DNA from: a bacterium
GTDB taxonomy: Bacteria > Patescibacteriota > Gracilibacteria > UBA1369 > GCA-2718715
Assembly: GCA_018662325.1 (NCBI GenBank)
Contig: JABJGM010000003.1
Location: forward strand, 1-64,000
Length of the DNA: 64,000 nucleotides
Direction: 5' to 3'
Part shown: positions 39,239 to 47,600 of the stretch, one piece after another
Layout of the letters: each line of letters starts with the position of its first letter
Numbering within the stretch: position 1 is the first letter of the stretch
Notes under the pieces: generated by a model
Databases searched by the model: none
The model's input: only the letters and a program-made list of their open reading frames with translations
Told to the model about the DNA's origin: nothing
Made by a program: the position numbers and the translations under genes

Positions 39239-39745
39239 ATGCTATTACTTGAAACCTTTTATTTTTTTATTCCAGCATATGTGGCAAATATGGCACCAGT
39301 TATAGCAAAAAAACTAAACCTTCCATTCGACAAACCTCTTAACAAAAAAAAACTAGGCAAGAACAAAACTTATCGCGGTCTAATTTTTGGATACTTAGCT
39401 GCTTTACTTACAGTCTATCTTCAAAAAGTCTATTTGATAGATGGCTTTAATTTGATTGATTATAGCCAGGAAAATATATTTATCCTATCATTTTCAATGA
39501 CTTTAGGTGCCCTTGGAGGAGATGCCTTAAAATCATATTTCAAAAGGAAAAAGGGTATTCAATCAGGCCAACCCTGGTTTCCATTCGATCAAATTGATTT
39601 AATATTAGGAGCAATAATTTGTACATTACCTTTTTATAAACTTCCACTTATTGAAACATTATTGATTTTAATAATAACTCCTTTTTTACATTTTGCTACG
39701 AATTTCATAAGCTACAAACTCAAAATCAAAGACGTTTGGTGGTAA
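39239..39745 (+). CDS. CDP-archaeol synthase-like (CarS/DUF46) integral membrane protein
   Basis: FIPAYVANMAPVIAKK.LPFDKPLNKKKLGKNKTYRGLIFG and GDALKSYFKRKKGIQSGQPWFPFDQIDLILGA. Confidence 0.8.
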   Translation: MLLLETFYFFIPAYVANMAPVIAKKLNLPFDKPLNKKKLGKNKTYRGLIFGYLAALLTVYLQKVYLIDGFNLIDYSQENIFILSFSMTLGALGGDALKSYFKRKKGIQSGQPWFPFDQIDLILGAIICTLPFYKLPLIETLLILIITPFLHFATNFISYKLKIKDVWW

Positions 39746-39747
39746 AC

Positions 39748-39775
39748 TTGCAATCAAAGTATATTTTGATAAAAT
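39748..39775 (+). promoter_or_regulatory. Promoter TTGCAA-N16-TAAAAT driving the small RNA
   Basis: TTGCAA 39748-39753, TAAAAT 39770-39775. Confidence 0.6.
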
Positions 39776-39790
39776 AGTTTTACATCAAAT

Positions 39791-39839
39791 GGGCCGTTTA
39801 CAGCTTGCTGTGTGTAGGGTAACCTACCGCGGTCCACCA
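39791..39839 (+). ncRNA. Compact tRNA-like/three-way-junction RNA, identity unknown
   Basis: GGGCCGU/GCGGUCC closing stem + A + CCA end; hairpins ACAG-CUUG-CUGU and GUAGG-GUAA-CCUAC. Confidence 0.6.
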
Positions 39840-40042
39840 AATTAAAGTTAATACTTTTTTTGCAATAAAAAATTCTTATAAAATCAAGTAAAGTCTACAT
39901 CTGAGTTATTAATTGTAGTTGTATCAAAAGCTTTTACATCTTATATTTGAGCTTTTATATATTTTTATTTGCTCAATAGTTCGTTATAAGCTTGACAAAA
40001 ACATTAAAACATGTAAAATAAGCTTATTATAAACAAAAAAAT

Positions 40043-40405
40043 ATGAAATCAAATATTTTATTAAGCGCGGCTTTAAGCTTTTCTTTAAATTTAAACTCAG
40101 CAAATGCCGATGATACAAGCGCTCCAAATGCAGCAATAACTCTTGAAGATTTAAAAAAAATAGTTTCAGAAGAATTAGAACCAGTGTTAAATAATAATTT
40201 AAGTAAAGTTATTCAAGAACTAAAAGATAATAAACCTACTGAATTAATCGAAGTTACAAAATTAAATATAGATCATTTAGTTGATAACGATTACCAACAT
40301 CATCCACAATTAGTTAGCTTAGATAATATCGATACAGGTCCAAACCGGATAATTAAAGTTAAGTTAGGAAGTGTAAAACCAGAAAAGAAGAAATTCAAAA
40401 ATTAG
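40043..40405 (+). CDS. Small secreted hypothetical protein
   Basis: Signal peptide-like N-terminus ending SANADDT; strong TTGACA-N16-TAAAAT promoter upstream. Confidence 0.65.
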   Translation: MKSNILLSAALSFSLNLNSANADDTSAPNAAITLEDLKKIVSEELEPVLNNNLSKVIQELKDNKPTELIEVTKLNIDHLVDNDYQHHPQLVSLDNIDTGPNRIIKVKLGSVKPEKKKFKN

Positions 40406-40413
40406 TAATAAAA

Positions 40414-40439
40414 AAAACTCTCCAATTCAGGAGAGTTTT
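40414..40439. terminator. Bidirectional terminator between convergent genes
   Basis: AAAACTCTCC-AATTCA-GGAGAGTTTT. Confidence 0.85.
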
Positions 40440-40450
40440 TTAATGTTTAT

Positions 40451-40759
40451 TTAGAATGCAATTTCTGCATCACAGCTTCCACCGTTTACTTTACATTGGC
40501 ATCCAAGTCTTATTTCTGGTTGCTCTGGATCAAGTCCCATCATTTCTTCTTTTTCTGTCATTTCATTAAGATTTTCAGATCCTGATTTTACTTTAACCAT
40601 ACAAGTTGTACAAACACCATTTCCACCACAGGCTTGGTCAATTTGAACATCATTTTCATTTGCAATTTCAAGTAAGGTTTTTCCTGTATCTATGTCGTCA
40701 AGTTGAATCTTTTTACCATCTTTACGAAAAACAACTTTACATTTGTTGTCTTGAGTCAT
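40451..40759 (-). CDS. 2Fe-2S ferredoxin
   Basis: CGGNGVCTTCMVKV and LGCQCKV cluster ligands. Confidence 0.88.
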   Translation of the reverse strand: MTQDNKCKVVFRKDGKKIQLDDIDTGKTLLEIANENDVQIDQACGGNGVCTTCMVKVKSGSENLNEMTEKEEMMGLDPEQPEIRLGCQCKVNGGSCDAEIAF

Positions 40760-40762
40760 AAA

Positions 40763-41029
40763 TTATTTAGCTTTAGGGCTTACTGCTTTTTGAGCTTTAG
40801 ATTTCATTCTGTTAGCTCTGTTGTTTGGTAAAATATTTTTCTTAGAACACGTGTCAATAATTTTATAAACACCTGAAAGTTCACCTTCAGCTTTTTTCAT
40901 ATCATTGTTTTTGATAGCATCAAAGAAAGATTTTTGTAAATCGTGTAATCTTCTTTTAAATCTATTATTATTAAGCTTTCTTTTTAAAGCTTGTTTTACT
41001 CTCTTTTTAGCAGATTTAATAATTGGCAT
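40763..41029 (-). CDS. rpsT: 30S ribosomal protein S20
   Basis: MPIIKSAKKRVKQALKRKLNNN, KKNILPNNRANRMKSKAQ. Confidence 0.92.
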   Translation of the reverse strand: MPIIKSAKKRVKQALKRKLNNNRFKRRLHDLQKSFFDAIKNNDMKKAEGELSGVYKIIDTCSKKNILPNNRANRMKSKAQKAVSPKAK

Positions 41030-41149
41030 ATATTTTCATTATTAGTAACAAAAGACTACATATATTCAAAGTAAAAGTCAATTCAATTTGAAAAATATGT
41101 TTTTATTAAATTAATTCTACTGTATAATGAAATAAATAACACAATTAAT

Positions 41150-41407
41150 ATGAAGAAAAAAGGAATAATCTCCCTGATTCTCGGAGTTATCACAGGTGCA
41201 ACTGTGGGCGTTTTATTTTCTCCAGATAAAGGTGAAAACATTAGAAAAAACATCAAATCTAAAATTAAGAAAGAAAAATGGGTAGATAAAGCTAAGAGTT
41301 TTTTTAAAGATTTAAAAAATGAACTCAAAGAAGAATTCGATGATCTAAAAAAAGAACTTAAAGAAGAAGTTAAAGAAGTAAAAGAATCAAACAAAAAAGA
41401 GGACTAA
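41150..41407 (+). CDS. YtxH-domain membrane protein
   Basis: GIISLILGVITGATVGVLFSPDKGENIRKNIKSKIKK. Confidence 0.8.
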   Translation: MKKKGIISLILGVITGATVGVLFSPDKGENIRKNIKSKIKKEKWVDKAKSFFKDLKNELKEEFDDLKKELKEEVKEVKESNKKED

Positions 41408-42288
41408 ACAGTCTTCTTTTTTCTTAGTCTATATAAAAATGAGGCTAAAAAACTAAATGCTAAAGTATAGTAAATAGCAGGTCCAGTATTTCCTTGAACA
41501 TTTCTAGATTGTAAAACCTGTGATTGTGTATTCGATAAAAATCCACCAGTTCGATTCATATTTGGATTAGCTCCAAAACTATTAGCTGTATTGGCAGAAG
41601 CCGCAGGAATATTTGCTGATAAGTTTTGAATTCCTCCAGAAGGGTTTCCAACTTGATTAACAGCTTGAGAATTAGCTCCTAGAAAAGAAGATCCGCCAGC
41701 AAATGGACTTCCACTTTGATCTTGATTGCTTAGGGGTTGGTTTGATAGATTTCCTGAATTAATATCGTTTATGTTCAAAGTGTTACTTCCAGTTTGGCTG
41801 TCTTGAACTTGATTGATACTCAAAGGCGGTAATGCAATCGGTTTTTTATCTGACGTAGTAGATGAGTTTGTACTCGAGCTTGTAGAATTACTTGCAGTAT
41901 TTGTATTTGTAGTTCCTGAGTTAGTATCAGTTTTTGCAACTAAAGTTGGAGGTTTTTCACTGGCAGAACTTGATGGTTCATCTACAATCAATGCCCCAGT
42001 AGCACTTGATGCAATTTCTGAAAGTGTGTTTTGGTTTTCAATTGATTGATTTGAACTTAGTGCAAACAATACTCCAAAAACTAAAATTAATGTACCAACG
42101 CTCACTCCAATTACTAAATTAGAGTTTTCTGCTAGGAATAATTTAAAGTCATCCACAAAACCTATATCTGAACTTTTAGGATCAGCTAGTTTGATTTCAG
42201 AAACTTTACTTGAAGTTATTGGATTTGTAGAGTTCGAAGATTGATCATTTGAATCTAAATTCGAATTGTTCATTAAATTAATTGGCAC
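41404..42288 (-). CDS. Double-TM surface protein with Ser/Asn/Thr-rich linker and C-terminal TM plus basic tail
   Basis: TM LVIGVSVGTLILVFGVLFAL, low-complexity S/T/N linker, C-terminal NTGPAIYYTLAFSFLASFLYRLRKKKTV. Confidence 0.7.
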   Translation of the reverse strand: MPINLMNNSNLDSNDQSSNSTNPITSSKVSEIKLADPKSSDIGFVDDFKLFLAENSNLVIGVSVGTLILVFGVLFALSSNQSIENQNTLSEIASSATGALIVDEPSSSASEKPPTLVAKTDTNSGTTNTNTASNSTSSSTNSSTTSDKKPIALPPLSINQVQDSQTGSNTLNINDINSGNLSNQPLSNQDQSGSPFAGGSSFLGANSQAVNQVGNPSGGIQNLSANIPAASANTANSFGANPNMNRTGGFLSNTQSQVLQSRNVQGNTGPAIYYTLAFSFLASFLYRLRKKKTV

Positions 42289-42368
42289 AGTAGAAAATTA
42301 TTAACATTTAAATTATAACTAACTTTACTAAGTCTTAAAATTGTTAAAATTAGTAAATATTGTATAAA

Positions 42369-42452
42369 CTAAGAAGTTAATAAAAATGCAGGTAGAATCA
42401 TCATGCTAAGAAGACCAACAATTACTAAAATTGACATTACTTGTTTCATCAT
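42369..42452 (-). CDS. Putative 27-aa hydrophobic peptide
   Basis: MMKQVMSILVIVGLLSMMILPAFLLTS; in the gap between two same-strand surface genes. Confidence 0.4.
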   Translation of the reverse strand: MMKQVMSILVIVGLLSMMILPAFLLTS

Positions 42453-42462
42453 TTTTTAAGGG

Positions 42463-44604
42463 TTAATTTACTTTAATAGTTTCTTTAAAAGTTGAAAGAT
42501 TATTATCTGGATCAAAAGCTCTTAAGATTACTTCAAATTCTCCAGATTCTTCAAATGTAAAGCTTGGCTTTCTATCTTCGGAGTCTCCAAGACCTGCAAA
42601 ATCCCATTCAAATCTAGCTACATTTCCAGTAGTACAATTAGGATTAAATAAAACAGTTAAAGGAGCAGGACCTTCAATTCTTGAAGATTTATAACAAGCT
42701 TTCAAAGGTATTTCATTTACAAAAACCAAGATATCAGTAGAAGCAATTTCATTTTCATCAGTTACAGCAGTAACTTCTACATTAAATTCTCCAGTTCTTG
42801 TAAAGAGATGAGTAACAGTCGAACCAGATCTTAAAACAGGAGTACCATCATCAAAATTCCATCTGAATTGCACAATATTAGCTCCTGCAGGGGCTTTAGT
42901 TGCAGATGCATCAAAAGTTACTTCTAAAGGCACATTTCCAAGGCTAGGGTTGGCACTTACTTCAGGTCTTAAGTCCGAATCAAATACTTCAACCTCTATA
43001 ATTTTACTTGCAGTTTTTCCAGTTGTTGAAGTTATTGTAAGTTTCAAATCATACTTACCAGGAACAGTATAAACATGCTCAACCAATTGGCCAGAAGCAT
43101 CCAAAACTGAATCGTTTTCAAAATCCCAAGAGTATTCAACTATTTTAGCACCCGATGAAGCTCCAGCATCCAATTGTATTTTAAAAGGAATTTGACCTTC
43201 GATTTTCCCATCTAATATTTCAGGGATCGAAGTAATCTTTGGAAATAATCCAGACGGAGAAGAAGACACCGTAAAGTTTTCAAAGTATTGAATCTTGTTT
43301 CCTGAATCATCTAAAAGCTCTAAAGTTACTTCATAAATACCTTCGTTTTCAAAGCTGTAAGAAACTTTTCTTCCAACTCTTTCTTTCCCATCTCCAAAAT
43401 TCCATTTGTAATTTGTAATTTCACCTTCTAAGCTCAAAGAATCAGAAGCATCAAATTGATAGCTTCTATTTGGAGTCAAAACATCATCGCTAGGACTTAC
43501 TTTAATTCTTGGTGTAAAAACTTCATCAGTCTTAACGATTAAATCTTTAGATATTTTTGAACTTCTTCCGTTGTTATCAGTTACTATTAAGGTTGGTTTA
43601 AATAAACCTACACTTTCATAAGTAAATTCTCCTTTTACTCCTTCGCTATCAACTACTGAGTCTCCATTGAAATCCCATTCATATAAAATAATTGAACCAT
43701 CTGGATCCACAGAACTTGAAGCATCAAATTCTACTAATAAAGGAGCAAAACCTGTTTTAGGTTGCATTTCAAAGTCTGCAGTAACTTCTACATTCTCTAT
43801 CCCAACTAATCTTGTGAATTCTAGAGTTTTGATAGCTTGGCTTTTATCTGCTACTTCAAAATAACTTACCCCAAGTTTAACTTCATAAACACCAGTAGCT
43901 GGTTTATCTTTAAAGGTCTTAAAAATAGTTTGTCCAGTTCCAGAATCACCATCGCCAAAGTTCCAGTTATATGAAACAATTTGAGCTTTAGAGGTATCAA
44001 TAGGTAAATTTTTAGCAGAAAATTCAATATCAATTGGAGCTGTTAAGTTTAAAGTCGACTCTAAATTAGCTCCTATATATTCAATTTTCACTTCTTCTAT
44101 AGGACCTGTATTCCAAAATACAGCGATTAATAATGCTAGTACAACCGATACAAAAAAAGTAACTCCTCCAAAAATCACATTTTTAAATTTGAGTTTTCTT
44201 TCTTCTACATCTAAAAAATCAATTTGCGTATATGAAAACAAATTAATTAAGAAAAATAATAGACCAACTAAACTCGAAAGGCCAAATACTAAGGTTAAAC
44301 TTAGTTTTAAAAAGTTAACAGCATTTAAAGCTGAGATTCCAATTGAGGCTAAAATTGCATTATCCTCTCCAGAAGACAATCCAAATAAAAGTCCAGTTAA
44401 CACAAAAGATAAAACCAAAACTCCAGCGATAGAAATCATCATTAGAGTTAGGCCTTTATTGGCAGATTTTTTCTTTTTTTTGTCTTTTGATGGTTCGTTA
44501 TCATTTTTGAAATCGTTATCAATTAAGATCTCATCAAAGTCTTCAAAGTCATTGTGTATTTCGTTACTATCGTTAAATTCGTTAAAGTTTTCGTTCTCTT
44601 TCAT
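42463..44604 (-). CDS. Membrane-anchored PKD-repeat protein
   Basis: TMs near the N-terminus then repeats such as SYNWNFGDGDSG, LYEWDFNGDSV, NYKWNFGDGKER, EYSWDFENDSV, QFRWNFDDGTP, RFEWDFAG. Confidence 0.88.
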   Translation of the reverse strand: MKENENFNEFNDSNEIHNDFEDFDEILIDNDFKNDNEPSKDKKKKKSANKGLTLMMISIAGVLVLSFVLTGLLFGLSSGEDNAILASIGISALNAVNFLKLSLTLVFGLSSLVGLLFFLINLFSYTQIDFLDVEERKLKFKNVIFGGVTFFVSVVLALLIAVFWNTGPIEEVKIEYIGANLESTLNLTAPIDIEFSAKNLPIDTSKAQIVSYNWNFGDGDSGTGQTIFKTFKDKPATGVYEVKLGVSYFEVADKSQAIKTLEFTRLVGIENVEVTADFEMQPKTGFAPLLVEFDASSSVDPDGSIILYEWDFNGDSVVDSEGVKGEFTYESVGLFKPTLIVTDNNGRSSKISKDLIVKTDEVFTPRIKVSPSDDVLTPNRSYQFDASDSLSLEGEITNYKWNFGDGKERVGRKVSYSFENEGIYEVTLELLDDSGNKIQYFENFTVSSSPSGLFPKITSIPEILDGKIEGQIPFKIQLDAGASSGAKIVEYSWDFENDSVLDASGQLVEHVYTVPGKYDLKLTITSTTGKTASKIIEVEVFDSDLRPEVSANPSLGNVPLEVTFDASATKAPAGANIVQFRWNFDDGTPVLRSGSTVTHLFTRTGEFNVEVTAVTDENEIASTDILVFVNEIPLKACYKSSRIEGPAPLTVLFNPNCTTGNVARFEWDFAGLGDSEDRKPSFTFEESGEFEVILRAFDPDNNLSTFKETIKVN

Positions 44605-44656
44605 AAAGTAAAAATTATTACAACCAAATTATAGCAAAATTAAATTTGATTCAAAA

Positions 44657-47600
44657 CTAAAAAAGTCTTATCAAACGAACAAATAATGCTGAAGCTCCTG
44701 TTAAAAAAATAGCAGCCGAAGCAGTATGTATAGTTTTATCTCCATCTAAGTTTAAAGAAGCAGAGAAATCCAATCCTTTAAATTCAATATCAATCGAATC
44801 ATAATATTTAACTCCAGTGTTATCAATCAAAGTTACTCTGGCTCTAATATCACTTGAAGTAGAAGTGTAAGTTGTTGTGAAATCTTGTTTGTTTGTAGTT
44901 CTAAAGTCTACGTCGTTATTAAAAATTCCGTCGTTACTAGTATCTACATAAACATTAGAATCAACTTGAATTTCAATGATTTCACTTGGTAGATTATCAA
45001 ATTTAAAAGTCACAACTTGCGAGTTTTCAGTTGAAGTTAATTTATCTGTAAACTCATTATAGGCAGGCTCAGTGATAATAAATTTATTTGGATTAAAATC
45101 CGCTAAATTTTCTGAAGAATCTAAATTGTTTTGATTTGAACTCGAGTCTGTTTGGGAATCTTGTGTAATTCCAAGCTCTCTTTCGATTGCAATTTGTTCT
45201 GGAGTTTTTTGAAAAATTCTATTGTTATCAGCCGAAAGTCCACTTGCATCCGGATTTACATTTCCAGGAAATACTTGCTGGTTAGTTGGAGTATTCGTTG
45301 CATTTTGCGGAGCTTGTCCACTATTGCTTAAATCATTTATAGCTTGTTGAGTCGGAGTTTGAGCTTGAGGAAAAGGAACTTCAATTATTCTTTCCACTGT
45401 ATCTGAATTTAAAGCCGAATCTGTAACAGTTAAAGAAACTCTCTTAACTCCATAACTATCGTAAGTGAAAGAAGGGGAGTTGTTTCCAATTTCTTGCTTA
45501 TCATCAGCTGCTGATCCATTTCCATCTGCATCCGCATTTGGATCATTTGGATTTATATTAAAGTCCCAATAAATTTCTCGAATTGTTAAATTAGATCCTT
45601 CCGCAACTTTTGCATTACTAGTAAATTCAACCGTTTTATCGTCAAGTATTTCAAATGTAAATGCAGCTTGAGGCTTAGCAGTTTTTTCTTCTTGAACCGC
45701 GATTGCTTTTTCAATTCTATCTTGATTACCTTCATTGTCTTCAACGGTTAATGCAACAGTATAAGTTCCTGGTTTATCGTAATTTATAACCGGATTTTTA
45801 CTAGTTGAATCCACATTGTTAGCTGGATTTTTTCCACCTTTAGAATCGGTAGCAATATCAAAATCCCATTCATATGAAACAATTTCACCACCGTTAATAA
45901 AGTCAGCTTCTGAATTGTTTTTTGTAACAACTTTTAATTTATCTCTCGAGAAATTAAAGGCTGCTCTTGGAAGAGCTAATTTCCCACCAATTTCAATAGT
46001 TTCTGTGGCAGTATCCACATTTCCTTCGTTATCAGTAACAGTTAGTTTAATTGTTTTTTGACCACTTCTTGTATAAGTAAAGTTTGGTTCATTTTCAGTT
46101 GAATCCGAATCATCATCTGCAACATCATTTCCATCTGAATCTGTTTTAACATCAAAATCCCACACATAACCACTTATATTAGCATTCGAATCTGCTTGAG
46201 AATTATTTTGGATAGAAATATCCATTCCATCTACTTCAACCACAAAGGCTGCTTCAGGTGGTTCAAAATTTGACTCTACATATATAAAGATAGGATTACT
46301 AACTGCCACTCCACCTTTGTCATCTACAACTTGTTGCACAACTCTAAATCCTTTTCTAGGAGAAATAGTATCGTAATTAATTACAGAAGCTCTAGAAACA
46401 AAAACTTCATCGTTAGCAAAACTTCCATCACCTAAAATATCATATTTTCTTTCAACTACTGTTCCATCTGGATCAAAAGATTGATCAAAGAAAGTAACAC
46501 TTTCTCCAATTTTCACAGAACTTTTATCTGCTCTAAATTTAGAAGAAGGCAATTTATTTTGACCATTAACTGCTGTAATCACAGCCGGAGTTCCTTCTAA
46601 GAACATAACTTCACATTTTCTTTCGATTCCTTCGTTATCAATCACATCAATACAAATTCCATAGTCAACTTCCTCTCCTTCATCACCTCTAGTTCCTATT
46701 CTAAGAACTTCAGTTGCCGATTTAGAAACTCTCACTCCTAATTGTTCCTCAGGATCATCAAGAGGGAAGTAGTAGTATCTAAAAGTTTCGATTCTACCAT
46801 CAGCATCATAAGGACCCACAGCTTTAACTCTTACATCAAAAGGTGTGATTGGACCATTAATACTTTCAGCTGAAATATTTTCAATCGAAGGTTTAGCTTT
46901 TGAAAGTGGTACAAATAAATTTGCAGTATTTGTAACTTCCGGATCTTTGGCATCCGTAATAGTTAAAGTAACATCAAACCCAGGTTCCCCAAGAGGCGGA
47001 TAATCTTTATAGTTATAAATAAATTTCTTTTGAGTTCTAGTCGTTCCATCTCCTAAATCCCATGAATATTTAAGACCTTTATTTGTCCCATTCAAATTCA
47101 AAGATTTCGAAGCATCAAACTCAATTCTAGTTTTTCTAAATACATCAGGCAGATCATTGGCTCCACTTAAGAAAGTGTTTCCACCCACAGTAGCCGCAAT
47201 TACCGCAGTTGGAGTATCTCCACCACCAATAATAATCGTACTACTTAAAGCTTTTGATTCAGTTTCACTCTCTGCAAAAACTCCAATCTTATACGACCCA
47301 CTTAAAGCATAAGTATGTGTAAACTCAAATTCATGATCCACACCAGAGTTTACACTCGCAGGTCTTTTTAATGACTCACGACTTCCATCTCCAAAGTCCA
47401 AAGTAACCCGATTCGCAGCTCTTGAAGTCACAGTCACAACTACTTCACCACTTTCAAGTAATCCAGTTTCTACATTAGCTTCTAGCACTCCAGCTCCAGG
47501 ATTATCTAATTCTAAGTTCATTACTCCACTTACCAGCAACGAGCTTTCCGCAGTACTACTCACCAAAACCTCATCAGTACCGCTAGCAACTTTACTAGCC

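Noticed and set aside
39791-39839. tmRNA, ordinary tRNA or 4.5S RNA
   Set aside because: Lacks T-loop TTCRA, D and anticodon arms, tmRNA tag ORF and the SRP GGAAGCAGCC apical motif; too short
41083-41394. 103-aa minus-strand ORF opposite the YtxH-domain gene
   Set aside because: Ser/Phe/Leu low-complexity mirror of the Lys/Glu-rich plus-strand gene
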